Shown here: one piece after another, positions 8,792 to 17,086 of the stretch
Position numbering within the stretch: the first letter of the stretch is position 1
Layout of the letters: the number at the start of each line of letters is the position of its first letter
From: Burkholderia cepacia
GTDB lineage: Bacteria; Pseudomonadota; Gammaproteobacteria; Burkholderiales; Burkholderiaceae
DNA: 50,527 nucleotides
Assembly (NCBI RefSeq): GCF_001039005.1
Contig: NZ_LDWR01000065.1
Span: forward strand, 1-50,527
Reading direction: 5' to 3'
Notes under the pieces: generated by a model
What the model was told of the DNA's origin: nothing
Database searches by the model: none
The model's input: only the letters and a program-made list of their open reading frames with translations
Made by a program: the position numbers and the translations under genes

Positions 8792-8820
8792 TTTATCAAT
8801 ACTCGGTGCGCGCCTATAGT
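8792..8820 (+). promoter_or_regulatory. Candidate sigma-70 promoter for the dioxygenase gene
   Basis: TTTATC at 8792-8797, a 17-bp spacer and TATAGT at 8815-8820 lie 31 bp before the ATG. The region 8641-8850 is otherwise empty. The -35 box is a poor match. Confidence 0.4.
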
Positions 8821-8850
8821 CACAGGCAAATCCTTTTGCAGGCCACCACC

Positions 8851-9642
8851 ATGAACCGCTTGCCTTCGCTCTACCTGTCCCACGGCGCCCCGACGCTGCC
8901 GATCGACCCGTCGCTGCCGTCCGGTGCGTTCACGCACCTCGGTGCCGAATTGCCGCGCCCGCGCGCGGTGCTGATGCTGTCCGCGCACTGGGGCACGCAG
9001 CAGCCGGTCGCGAGCGTCGCCGCGCACCCGGAAACGATCCACGACTTCTATGGCTTTCCGCGCGCGCTGTACGAGATTCGCTACCCGGCGCCGGGCGCGC
9101 CCGACGTCGCCGAGCGTGCGGCCGAGCTGCTGAACGCGGCCGGCATCGCGACCGCGACGAACGAACACGGTCTCGACCACGGCGCGTGGGTGCCGATGCT
9201 GCTGATGTTCCCGGAGGCCGACGTGCCCGTCGCGCAGTTGTCGATCCAGCCGCGCGCGGATGCAGCCCACCACTTCGCGCTCGGCCGCGCGCTGCGGCCG
9301 CTGCGCGACGAAGGCGTGATGGTGATCGGCTCGGGCCAGATCACGCACAACCTGCGCGCCGCCGATTTCGGCGCCGCGCCCGAGGATGCGGACCCGCGCG
9401 TCAAGGCATTCACCGACTGGTTCGAGGCGAAGCTTGCCGCGCGCGACGTCGACGCGTTGCTCGACTACCGCCGGCAGGCGCCGCATGCGGCGCTGATGCA
9501 TCCGACCGACGAGCATCTGCTGCCGGTATTCACCGCGCTCGGCGCGGCGGACGACGACTACCAGCTCGGCATCCAGTCGCTCGGCACCTACCAGCGCGTG
9601 CTCGCGATGACGAACTACGTGTTCGCGAGCGCGGCCGCCTGA
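8851..9642 (+). CDS. DODA-type extradiol ring-opening dioxygenase
   Basis: This 263-residue protein belongs to the class III extradiol/LigB-like family typified by plant 4,5-DOPA dioxygenase and E. coli YgiD. The zinc or iron ligands are expected in YLSHGAPTLP (His11), the AHWGTQQP segment, EHGLDHGAWVPM and GSGQITHNL, all present. The physiological substrate in bacteria is uncertain; catechol-type or DOPA-like compounds are the family expectation. The ATG at 8851 starts right at the first strand. It stands alone, 210 bp after ubiX, and ends at a bidirectional terminator shared with the convergent permease. Confidence 0.85.
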   Translation: MNRLPSLYLSHGAPTLPIDPSLPSGAFTHLGAELPRPRAVLMLSAHWGTQQPVASVAAHPETIHDFYGFPRALYEIRYPAPGAPDVAERAAELLNAAGIATATNEHGLDHGAWVPMLLMFPEADVPVAQLSIQPRADAAHHFALGRALRPLRDEGVMVIGSGQITHNLRAADFGAAPEDADPRVKAFTDWFEAKLAARDVDALLDYRRQAPHAALMHPTDEHLLPVFTALGAADDDYQLGIQSLGTYQRVLAMTNYVFASAAA

Positions 9643-9671
9643 GCTCCGCGAGACAACCGGCGACCGCAAAC

Positions 9672-9710
9672 AAAAAGCCCGCCCGAGCATTGCTCGGGCG
9701 GGCTTTTTTT
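9672..9710. terminator. Bidirectional rho-independent terminator
   Basis: A 14-bp GC-rich inverted repeat (AGCCCGCCCGAGCA and its complement, 9676-9704) is flanked by A5 on the left and T7 on the right. It can therefore end both the dioxygenase gene (+) and the convergent permease gene (-). Confidence 0.9.
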
Positions 9711-9751
9711 GCCACGTTCCGCCACCGCCGAATCCGGCGACAGATCAGGCG

Positions 9752-11350
9752 TCAGGCACCGACCCCTTCGAGGATCTCGTCGTGCGACTCGCGCTCGTCG
9801 AGATACTTGGTCCGGTAGCCGGATTTCGCACCCCAGAAGTAGAACATCAGCGCGATTGCCGCGACGATCAGCATGTCCCAGCCGTACGGCAGGACGCCGT
9901 GACCGCCGAATTCCTTGCTGCCGATCAGCGACAGCACAGCCATCGTCGGCAGGTACGCGACCAGCCACCATGCGGCCCGCAGGTCTTCACCCCAACCGGT
10001 CCAGCCTGCCTTCGCCTGGAAGAAGAAGTACACCGGCAGCGCGACGATCATCAGCAGGATGATTTCGCCGGTCAGCGGCCACTTCGCCCAGTACAGGATC
10101 AGCGACGCGCAGACGAACGCGAACGGTGCAATCAGCTTCATGCCCGGGATCGACAGCGGCCGCTCGATATCGGTCGCCGCACGGCGCAGCGCCATCAGGC
10201 TGATCGGACCGGTCAGGTAGGAAATCACCGTCGCGACCGAAATCACCGCCGCAAGCGAACTCCAGCCGCGGAAGAAGAACAGGAAGATGAACGAGACCAG
10301 CAGGTTGAACCACATCGCCTGACGCGGCACGCCGTAGAGCGGGTGCACGTTGCCGAACATCTTCGGCATCGTGTTGTTGCGCTCCATCGCGTAGATCATC
10401 CGCGTCGTCGTCGCCATATAGGTCGTGCCGGTGCCGCTCGGGCTGACGAACGCGTCGACGTACAGCATGATCGCGAGCCAGTTCAGGTTCAGCGCGATCG
10501 CCAGTTCGGCGAACGGCGACTTGAAGTTGAAGTGCGACCAGCCCGCCGCGATGTCGGTCGGATTCACCGCGCCGATGTACGCGACCTGCAGCAGCACATA
10601 GATCACGAGTGCGATCAGGATCGACGTAATCACCGCGAACGGCACGCTGCGCGACGGATTGCGCGCTTCGCCCGCGAGGTTCACGGGGCTCTGGAAGCCG
10701 TTGAACGCGAACACGATGCCGCTCGTCGCGACCGCGGTCAGCACCGCCGACCAGCCGTACGGCGCAAAGCTTGCATTGGATGCGGTGCCGAGGTTTTCCG
10801 AGTGGAAGCTCGTCAGCATCAGGCCGAGGATCGTGAGGCCGGGGATCAGGAACTTGAAGATCGTGATCGCGGTGTTCGCCCGCGCGAAGGCCTTCACGCC
10901 CCAGTAGTTCAGCATGAAGTAGATGACGACCAGCACGGCCGACAGCAACAGGCCTGGTGTCGTCAACTCGCCGTTCACGAACAGCGCGTGCGCCCACGGA
11001 TACGGCCACGTGCTCATGTACTGGATCGACGCTTCGGCCTCGATCGGGATCACGGATACGATCGCGATCCAGTTCGCCCATGCACTGATGAAGCCCACCA
11101 GCGAACCGTGCGAGTAGCGCGCATAACGCACCATGCCGCCCGACTCGGGGAACATCGCGCCCAGTTCGGCATACGTCAGTGCAATCGCGAGAATCACGAC
11201 AGCGCCGATGATCCAGGCGCAGATCGCCGCCGGACCGGCGATCTTCGCGGCCTTCCAGGCGCCGAACAGCCAGCCCGAGCCGATAATCGAACCCAGCCCC
11301 GTCAGCATCAATGCAAACGGGCCGATGTTCCGTTGAATAGAACTCTTCAC
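9752..11350 (-). CDS. APC-superfamily amino acid permease
   Basis: This 532-residue inner-membrane protein has about twelve to fourteen hydrophobic segments. The N-terminal GLGSIIGSGWLFGA is the Gly-rich helix-1 motif that binds the substrate backbone in APC transporters, and the FNGFQSPVNLAGEARNPSRSVP loop is characteristic. The closest named relatives from memory are aspartate:proton symporters of the YveA type, but specificity is not readable. The start is GTG at 11350: it has AGGAG five bases upstream, whereas the nearby ATG is out of frame. The tail ends in a charged cytoplasmic segment. It is convergent with the dioxygenase gene. Confidence 0.88.
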   Translation of the reverse strand: MKSSIQRNIGPFALMLTGLGSIIGSGWLFGAWKAAKIAGPAAICAWIIGAVVILAIALTYAELGAMFPESGGMVRYARYSHGSLVGFISAWANWIAIVSVIPIEAEASIQYMSTWPYPWAHALFVNGELTTPGLLLSAVLVVIYFMLNYWGVKAFARANTAITIFKFLIPGLTILGLMLTSFHSENLGTASNASFAPYGWSAVLTAVATSGIVFAFNGFQSPVNLAGEARNPSRSVPFAVITSILIALVIYVLLQVAYIGAVNPTDIAAGWSHFNFKSPFAELAIALNLNWLAIMLYVDAFVSPSGTGTTYMATTTRMIYAMERNNTMPKMFGNVHPLYGVPRQAMWFNLLVSFIFLFFFRGWSSLAAVISVATVISYLTGPISLMALRRAATDIERPLSIPGMKLIAPFAFVCASLILYWAKWPLTGEIILLMIVALPVYFFFQAKAGWTGWGEDLRAAWWLVAYLPTMAVLSLIGSKEFGGHGVLPYGWDMLIVAAIALMFYFWGAKSGYRTKYLDERESHDEILEGVGA

Positions 11351-11594
11351 ATCCTCTCCTGTGTCTCAAAAAGCATGGTCGGCCTGCGGTCCGGGATCGG
11401 CTCGGACAGCACCGCGCACGCATTCTTGGGGGGACGAGCCATCCGATCGGGGCAACCCGTCCACGCGGCGCGTAGTTTAACGGTTGCACCTCAAACGTGG
11501 CGCCTAAATCGTTCGGCCCCTACAAAAAATTCGCATCGCCTGCAAGCTTTGTAAACATGATCTACGCAATAACCCTGAGAGCATGGGATTACGG

Positions 11595-11623
11595 TTGACC
11601 ATACGATCGATTAGCCGTATAAA
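11595..11623 (+). promoter_or_regulatory. Strong sigma-70 promoter for the cold-shock gene
   Basis: TTGACC at 11595-11600, a 17-bp spacer and TATAAA at 11618-11623 give one of the best consensus matches in the window. The implied start near 11630 leaves a leader of about 140 nt before the ATG at 11771, as in cspA-type genes. A GGGCC/GGCCC inverted repeat followed by T-rich sequence (11732-11757) lies in the leader just upstream of the AGGAA ribosome site. Confidence 0.8.
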
Positions 11624-11770
11624 GGACTTCGCAGGATTTCAAGCGGCGAGTGAATTGGTTCTTTCGTAGTTCGCCCATCAACGGTACTCCGGTTGGTCCT
11701 ATTACCCCTTCCTTGATTTTCCGCACCCCATGGGCCTCGGCCCCGTTTTATCTTTTTAGGAACAAGTAAC

Positions 11771-11974
11771 ATGGCAACCGGTACCGTCAAGTGGTTCAAT
11801 GACGCAAAGGGCTTCGGCTTCATCACCCCGGAAGGCGGCGGCGACGATCTGTTCGCGCACTTCTCGGAAATCCGCGTCGAAGGCTTCAAGACGCTGCAAG
11901 AAAACCAGAAGGTTGAATTCGAAGTGAAGACGGGCCCGAAGGGTCTGCAAGCTGCGAACATCCGTCCGGTCTAA
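11771..11974 (+). CDS. Cold-shock protein, CspA family
   Basis: This 67-residue single OB-fold protein binds single-stranded RNA and DNA and melts RNA structure. RNP1 is KGFGFIT (residues 14-20) and RNP2 is LFAHFSEI. The start is MATGTVKWFNDAKG with AGGAA upstream. It is monocistronic, between a strong promoter and a strong terminator. Bacteria carry several paralogues, so cold induction cannot be assumed. The following YegD gene is convergent. Confidence 0.97.
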   Translation: MATGTVKWFNDAKGFGFITPEGGGDDLFAHFSEIRVEGFKTLQENQKVEFEVKTGPKGLQAANIRPV

Positions 11975-11995
11975 GCTTGGCGCGATAATTCGTGT

Positions 11996-12030
11996 AAAAA
12001 AGCCCCGCTTCGGCGGGGCTTTTTGTTTTT
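11996..12030. terminator. Rho-independent terminator with UUCG loop
   Basis: AGCCCCGC-TTCG-GCGGGGCT at 12001-12020 is an 8-bp stem closed by a stable UUCG tetraloop, preceded by A5 and followed by T4GT5. It ends the cold-shock gene and, on the other strand, could serve the convergent Hsp70-like gene. Confidence 0.92.
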
Positions 12031-12070
12031 CTGCGCTAATTCGGCACGGCGGTAATACCACCGCCTACGT

Positions 12071-13321
12071 TTAGCCAAACAGCCGCTGCGCGTGAATGCC
12101 GAGCCCCGTCGCGACACTCGCGAGGCGATCGCCGAACACCGGTTGCGCCTCCGGAAACGCGCCCGCAAGCGCGCCCGACAGGAACGCGAGGCCCGTCGAG
12201 CCGCCGGTGAAATACAGCGCGCCGACGTCGCGCGGCGCGATGCCCGCAAGCCGCACCGTCTCGCGCGCGGCGTCGACGATGCGCGCGGTGTCGTCGTGGC
12301 TCGCATCGACGAGGCGATCGGCATCGAACGCGATCAGCAGGTCCTCTTCCACGTCGTTCAGGTCGATCATCGTCTCCCCGCCCGCCGCGACGCCGATCTT
12401 CGCTTCTTCCGCGCGCGCCATCAGCGCATGCCCAAGCCGCTGCTCGACCACGCTCGTGAGCCGGTCGTACTGTCGCGCATCCTGGTACAGATGCTTCATC
12501 AGCTTCAGCTCGCCGACCCGCTTCGGCGTGTAGACCGTGTTGATCAGGTGCCAGGTCGCGAGATCGAAATAGATCTTGTTCGGCAGTTCGCGCCCTTCCG
12601 GGTCGAGCGAACGGTAGCCGAACGCGGGCAGGATTGCCGCCAGCTCGACACGCCGGTCGTAGTCGGTGCCCGCGACGTGCACGCCGTGGTGCGCCAGCAC
12701 GTCGTCCTTGCGCTCGAGCCGCGCCATCCGTTCGGGCCCGACGCGCACCAGCGAGAAGTCGGACGTGCCGCCGCCGATGTCGGCGACGAGCACGAGGCGC
12801 TCGGCCTGCTGGCGCGATTCGTAATCGAATGCGGCGGCGATCGGTTCGTACTGGAAGTGAACGTCCGCGAAGCCGACCGATTGCGCGGCCGCCTCGAGCT
12901 GATCCTGCGCAAGGCGGTCGGCGCGCGGATCGTCGTCGACGAAGAACACCGGCCGGCCGAGCACCGCGCGGCCGATCGGCGCACCCGCGCGGGCTTCGGC
13001 CTTGCGCTTCAGGTGCGTCAGGAAGCGCGCGATGATTTCGGTGTACGCGATCGCGCTGCCGTCGCCGAGATCGGTCGTCGTTTCCGCGAGCGGCGAGCCG
13101 AGGATGCTCTTCATCGAACGCATCAGCCGGCCGTCGAAACCGTCGATATAGGAGGCCAGCGCCGCACGGCCGTATTCGACCGTCTCTTCGTCATTGTTGA
13201 AGAAGATCGCGGTGGGCAGCGTCAGGTGGTCGCCCTCGACGGGCGCGAGGCGCATGCCGTCGCCGTCGGGCAGCGCCACGGCGGAATTGGACGTGCCGAA
13301 ATCGATCGCGCAGTAAGTCAT
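12071..13321 (-). CDS. Hsp70-family protein, YegD type
   Basis: This 416-residue actin-fold ATPase has the phosphate-1 motif IDFGTSNSAVALP at the N terminus and the phosphate-2 motif VADIGGGTSDFSLV. The adenosine-side motif YFTGGSTGLAFL is near the C terminus. It lacks the DnaK substrate-binding domain, as expected for YegD-like proteins (E. coli YegD is about 450 residues). Its client and cochaperones are unknown. The ATG at 13321 puts the first strand at the N terminus. It is monocistronic and convergent with the cold-shock gene. Confidence 0.88.
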   Translation of the reverse strand: MTYCAIDFGTSNSAVALPDGDGMRLAPVEGDHLTLPTAIFFNNDEETVEYGRAALASYIDGFDGRLMRSMKSILGSPLAETTTDLGDGSAIAYTEIIARFLTHLKRKAEARAGAPIGRAVLGRPVFFVDDDPRADRLAQDQLEAAAQSVGFADVHFQYEPIAAAFDYESRQQAERLVLVADIGGGTSDFSLVRVGPERMARLERKDDVLAHHGVHVAGTDYDRRVELAAILPAFGYRSLDPEGRELPNKIYFDLATWHLINTVYTPKRVGELKLMKHLYQDARQYDRLTSVVEQRLGHALMARAEEAKIGVAAGGETMIDLNDVEEDLLIAFDADRLVDASHDDTARIVDAARETVRLAGIAPRDVGALYFTGGSTGLAFLSGALAGAFPEAQPVFGDRLASVATGLGIHAQRLFG

Positions 13322-13474
13322 GGGAAGTTGCCGCAGCAGGGCCGGCGCGAAAACGGAAAGGACGGGCTTTTTAACATGAAGCCCGCGGGATCACAACCGG
13401 GCCGGCCACCAGTGCCGCGGAACGGGCATCGGTGGCACCGGCGCGCGGCCTGGCGCGCCGGGGAGACGCACAGA

Positions 13475-13495
13475 CGGGTTGCACGACGCAACCCG
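13475..13495. terminator. Hairpin downstream of the nitroreductase gene
   Basis: CGGGTTGC-ACGAC-GCAACCCG is a perfect 8-bp stem 14 bp after the nitroreductase stop. No U-tract follows in that direction, so it may be a weak terminator or a 3'-end stabiliser. Confidence 0.4.
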
Positions 13496-13508
13496 CCCGC
13501 CTGACGGA

Positions 13509-14114
13509 TCAGGCTGCCGCGTCGAAACCCTTCTTCCACGCGCTCGCATACACGACCTCGCCGATCGCATGGCGCGTGCGCGGCGCCTTCTCGCGATCGC
13601 GCAGCACCGGATCGAGCTTGTCGACGTTGCCGTAGTGGCCGATCGAGATGATCGACGGGATCGCGACGTCGGCCGGAATCCCGAACGCGTCGCGGAACGC
13701 CTTCGCGTCGAAACCGCTCATCTGGTGCGCGGCCAGGCCCAGCGCGTGCGCCTGCAGCACCAGCGACATCGCGGCGGCACCCGCGTCGTACAGCGCGGTC
13801 GGCGCCGGCTCGCCCTTCGGCGTGAGCGTGTGCGCGGTCACCGCGATCAGCACGGGCGCCGGCGCATTCCAGCCCTGGTTGAACGGCACCAGCGTCGCGA
13901 ACGCGCGCTTGAAGGCGTCTTCGTCCTGCGTGCGATCGAATACGATGAAACGCCACGGCTGCGCGTTGTACGCAGACGGGGCCCAGCGCGCGGCTTCGAG
14001 CACCGCGTGCAGATCGCCGGCGCTGACCGGCTCATCCGAATACGCGCGCGGGCTCCAGCGGCCCGCGATCAGATCGTGAATCGAAACAGTGGTGGGAGCA
14101 GGTTTGACGGACAT
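13509..14114 (-). CDS. Nitroreductase-family FMN enzyme
   Basis: This 201-residue flavoprotein of the NfsB/RdxA-like superfamily has the N-terminal FMN-contact segment GRWSPRAYSDEPV and the PSAYNAQPWRF motif. The ALGLAAHQMSGFD segment is where family members bind the isoalloxazine. Members reduce nitro compounds, quinones or flavins with NAD(P)H; the natural substrate is not readable. The ATG at 14114 has GAGGAA at good spacing, and the longer in-frame start at 14186 would add a basic stretch with no family counterpart. Single gene. Confidence 0.88.
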   Translation of the reverse strand: MSVKPAPTTVSIHDLIAGRWSPRAYSDEPVSAGDLHAVLEAARWAPSAYNAQPWRFIVFDRTQDEDAFKRAFATLVPFNQGWNAPAPVLIAVTAHTLTPKGEPAPTALYDAGAAAMSLVLQAHALGLAAHQMSGFDAKAFRDAFGIPADVAIPSIISIGHYGNVDKLDPVLRDREKAPRTRHAIGEVVYASAWKKGFDAAA

Positions 14115-14271
14115 GCGGTTCCTCGCTGACATCGATGAAGGGGCGCGAACGCCCCGGCAAACCGCAAGCATACCCGCTTGAGCCATTACGCGCCCGATCC
14201 TCCCGCGCTATGCAAATCATCGTGCCTGCATAGGCCGGCCGCAGGCCGCGCGGCCAGCCGGGCCGCCGCGG

Positions 14272-15561
14272 TCAGGCCGCCTGCGCGGCCGCACGCGACG
14301 GGCCGCGGTTGATCCGCAGCACGATCAGCGCACCGACGATGCAGAGCCCGCCCGAGATCATCGACGCGATCGTGTAGGTACCGAGGCTCGCGCGCAGCAT
14401 CCCCGCGCCAAGCGCCGCGAACGCCGCACCGAGCTGGTGGCCGGCGACGATCCAGCCGAACACGACCGGCGCCGCGGCCTTGCCGAACACATCGGTGGCC
14501 AGCCGCACGGTCGGCGGCACCGTTGCGATCCAGTCGAGCCCGTAGAACATCGCGAACAGCGGCAACCCGAAGAAATCGATCCCGAACGCGTGCGGCAGGT
14601 AAATCAGCGACAGCCCGCGCAGCCCGTAGTACCAGAACAGCAGCACGCGGTTGTCGTAGCGGTCGGACAGCCAGCCCGACAGCGTCGTGCCGAACAGGTC
14701 GAACACGCCCATCGCCGCGAGCAGCGACGCGCCCTGCACTTCGGTCATCCCGTAGTCGCTGCACATCGCGATCAGGTGCGTGCCCACATAACCGTTGGTG
14801 CTCGCACCGCAGATGAAGAAACTGAAGAACAGCAGCCAGAAGTCGCGCGAACGGCTGGCCGTCAGCAGCGTGCGGAACGCGACCGCGAGCGGGTTCTCCT
14901 TCGTCGTGTCGGGCGCGGGCGGCGCATCCGCCGGCTCGCCGTACGGGCGCAGCTTCACGTCGGCCGGCCGTTCGGGCAACAGGAACGCGACCAGCGGAAT
15001 CACGATCGCGGCCGCAATCGCGACGACCAGCACGACCGGCCGCCAGCCATGGTGCTGCGCGATCGCCGCCAGCATCGGCAGGAACACGAGCTGGCCGGTG
15101 GCGGTGCTCGCGGTCAGGATGCCCATGATCAGGCCGCGACGCGCATGGAACCAGCGCGTGACGAAGGTCGCGGACAGCGTCAGCGCAACGACGCCCGACG
15201 AGCAGCCGACCATCAGGCCCCAGATCAGTACCATCTGCCAGCTGTGCGTCATCATCGACGACAGCGCAACGCCCGCGCTCATCGTCACGAGCGCGGCGAG
15301 GATCGTCGGGCGCAGCCCGAAGCGCTGCATCGCGGCGGCCGCGAACGGGCCCGTCAGGCCGTACAACGCGATGTTCACCGAGATGGCCAGCGAGATCGTC
15401 GCGCGGCTCCAGCCGAGTTCGCGCTCGAGCGGCACCATCAGCACGCTCGGCGTCGCGCGCGTGCCGGCTGCCGCCAGCAGGATCAGGAATACCACCGCCG
15501 CCGCGAGCCATCCGTAGTGGAAGCGCCCGCCGATTCGTGTCACCACCCAATTCATCTTCAT
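14272..15561 (-). CDS. MFS transporter, oxalate/formate-antiporter-like
   Basis: This 429-residue major-facilitator protein has twelve predicted membrane segments, beginning RFHYGWLAAAVVFLILLAAA. The ERELGWSRATISLAISVN segment and the GGCSS-like GCSSGVV helix resemble the OFA/monocarboxylate branch. The middle loop is charged (ERPADVKLRPYGEP). Substrate unknown; carboxylates are the family expectation. Two ATGs lie close together (15561 and 15555), with GGGAG before the first. It is divergent from the TetR gene across two operators, so it is the probable regulated target. Confidence 0.85.
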   Translation of the reverse strand: MKMNWVVTRIGGRFHYGWLAAAVVFLILLAAAGTRATPSVLMVPLERELGWSRATISLAISVNIALYGLTGPFAAAAMQRFGLRPTILAALVTMSAGVALSSMMTHSWQMVLIWGLMVGCSSGVVALTLSATFVTRWFHARRGLIMGILTASTATGQLVFLPMLAAIAQHHGWRPVVLVVAIAAAIVIPLVAFLLPERPADVKLRPYGEPADAPPAPDTTKENPLAVAFRTLLTASRSRDFWLLFFSFFICGASTNGYVGTHLIAMCSDYGMTEVQGASLLAAMGVFDLFGTTLSGWLSDRYDNRVLLFWYYGLRGLSLIYLPHAFGIDFFGLPLFAMFYGLDWIATVPPTVRLATDVFGKAAAPVVFGWIVAGHQLGAAFAALGAGMLRASLGTYTIASMISGGLCIVGALIVLRINRGPSRAAAQAA

Positions 15562-15686
15562 GCTCTCCCGTTGGCGGCTCCGGCGCCATCGCACCTGCTC
15601 CACCCCACCCAGGCCACCTCCGCCGCACACCGCATCGGCTGACCCGGGCCGATGCTTGGCATTTGTCTGTCGATCCGGCCGGCATT

Positions 15687-15702
15687 GTTACCGATCGGTC
15701 AC
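15687..15702. promoter_or_regulatory. TetR-type operator 1
   Basis: GTTACCGATCGGTCAC is a 16-bp palindrome with one mismatch. It shares its GTTACC-N4-GGT core with a second site 34 bp to the right. It lies between the divergent MFS and TetR genes. Confidence 0.7.
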
Positions 15703-15720
15703 AACTGTGTTGCGATCGTA

Positions 15721-15736
15721 GTTACCAGTCGGTAAC
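15721..15736. promoter_or_regulatory. TetR-type operator 2
   Basis: GTTACC-AGTC-GGTAAC has perfect 6-bp arms and lies 35 bp before the TetR start. Its 34-bp centre spacing to operator 1 is about three helical turns, so two repressor dimers could sit on the same face. Confidence 0.7.
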
Positions 15737-15771
15737 ATGTCAAGCAATTCATCACGCAGTCGAGGGTCATC

Positions 15772-16392
15772 ATGTCGGGCATCGAGATCGCCAAACCGCT
15801 TGCGCGCCGCACGCGCCGGTCGATCGACGGAGCCACCGCGCAGGAGCACCTGCTGCGCGCCGCCGAGGAGCTGTTTTACAAGGAAGGCGTTCGCTCGGTG
15901 GGCGTCGAGGCGGTCGTGGAGCGCGCGGGCGTCAACAAGATGAGCCTGTACCGTCAGTTCTCGTCGAAGGACGAGCTGATCCTCGCGTATCTGGAGCGGA
16001 TGGATGCGTGCTTCTTCGAGCGTCTCGATACGAGCGCCGCGAAGCATCCGGGCCAGCCGAAGGCGCAATTGATCCAGTATTTCGTCGATCTTGCCGAGCG
16101 CGCAACACAGAAGGACTACCGCGGCTGCCCGTTCGTCAACGTCGCCGCCGAATTCCCGGATGCGTCGCACCCGGCACGCGAGCGCGTCGCGCAGAACAAG
16201 GAGCAGTTGATGAAGCGGCTCGTGTCGCTATGCGAAGGTGCCGGCGCACGACAGCCGAAGGCGCTCGCCGATGCGCTCGCGCTGGTGGTCGAAGGCATCT
16301 ACGCGGCGAGCCAGACCTACCGGCACGGCGAAACGCCGATCGGCACCGCGCCCGCGCTCGTCACGCAGTTGATCGAAGCCGCGTGCGCGTGA
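15772..16392 (+). CDS. TetR/AcrR-family transcriptional repressor
   Basis: This 206-residue regulator has an N-terminal helix-turn-helix (about residues 24-70; LFYKEGVRSVGVEAVVERAGVNKMSLYRQFSSKDEL) and a helical ligand-binding domain. The C-terminal domain contains the GCPFVNVAAEFPD segment found in several TetR proteins that sense small organic or electrophilic compounds. GAGG precedes the ATG. It probably represses itself and the divergent MFS exporter through the paired GTTACC palindromes. The ligand is unknown. Confidence 0.9.
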   Translation: MSGIEIAKPLARRTRRSIDGATAQEHLLRAAEELFYKEGVRSVGVEAVVERAGVNKMSLYRQFSSKDELILAYLERMDACFFERLDTSAAKHPGQPKAQLIQYFVDLAERATQKDYRGCPFVNVAAEFPDASHPARERVAQNKEQLMKRLVSLCEGAGARQPKALADALALVVEGIYAASQTYRHGETPIGTAPALVTQLIEAACA

Positions 16393-16468
16393 CGCGCCAC
16401 GCACGCCCGGCCCCGGCGTGCCCGCTACAATGCGGCCCTCGCCGCTCTTCCGCCCGACTGGTTTCACG

Positions 16469-17041
16469 ATGACCGACACCCGCCCCGAATCGCACGACGA
16501 CATCCTCGCCGCCACGCGGCACTGGCTCGCGCGCGCGGTGATCGGGCTCAATCTGTGCCCGTTCGCGAAAAGCGTCTATGTGAAGGAACAGGTGCGCTAC
16601 GCGATCAGTGAAGCGACGACGCTGGAAGACGCGCTCGCCGAGCTCGAAACCGAGCTGCGCGCGCTCGACGCGGCGGACCCGCAGCAGGTCGACACGACGC
16701 TCGTGATCTTCCCGCATGCGTTCGCCGATTTCGTCGACTACAACGATGCGCTGTTCTTTGCCGACCGGCTCGTGCGGCAGTTGCGGCTCGACGGCGTGCT
16801 GCAGATCGCGAGCTTCCATCCGCACTACCGGTTCGAAGGCAGCGAACCCGACGACATCGAGAACTATACGAACCGCGCGCCGTATCCGATCCTGCACCTG
16901 CTGCGCGAAGACAGCATCGCGCGCGCGGTCGACGCGTTCCCGGACGCGTCCGCGATCTACGAAAGGAATCAGGAAACGCTGCGCCGCCTCGGCCACGATG
17001 GCTGGCGCGAATGGATGCGCCGGCCGGGCGACGACGTCTGA
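16469..17041 (+). CDS. DUF1415 family protein
   Basis: This 190-residue cytosolic protein matches DUF1415 by its N-terminal GLNLCPFAKSVY segment with a conserved Cys, the FPHAFADFVDYNDAL block and the SFHPHYRFEG block. No biochemical role is established for the family. The ATG at 16469 was chosen because the homologous part starts soon after; the in-frame start at 16418 lies right behind the TetR stop. It follows the TetR gene by 76 bp and faces the methyltransferase gene on the other strand. Confidence 0.8.
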   Translation: MTDTRPESHDDILAATRHWLARAVIGLNLCPFAKSVYVKEQVRYAISEATTLEDALAELETELRALDAADPQQVDTTLVIFPHAFADFVDYNDALFFADRLVRQLRLDGVLQIASFHPHYRFEGSEPDDIENYTNRAPYPILHLLREDSIARAVDAFPDASAIYERNQETLRRLGHDGWREWMRRPGDDV

Positions 17042-17086
17042 CGCGGCGTGCAACGTGCGCCGCGCGGCACGGCGCCCGCCCGCGCG

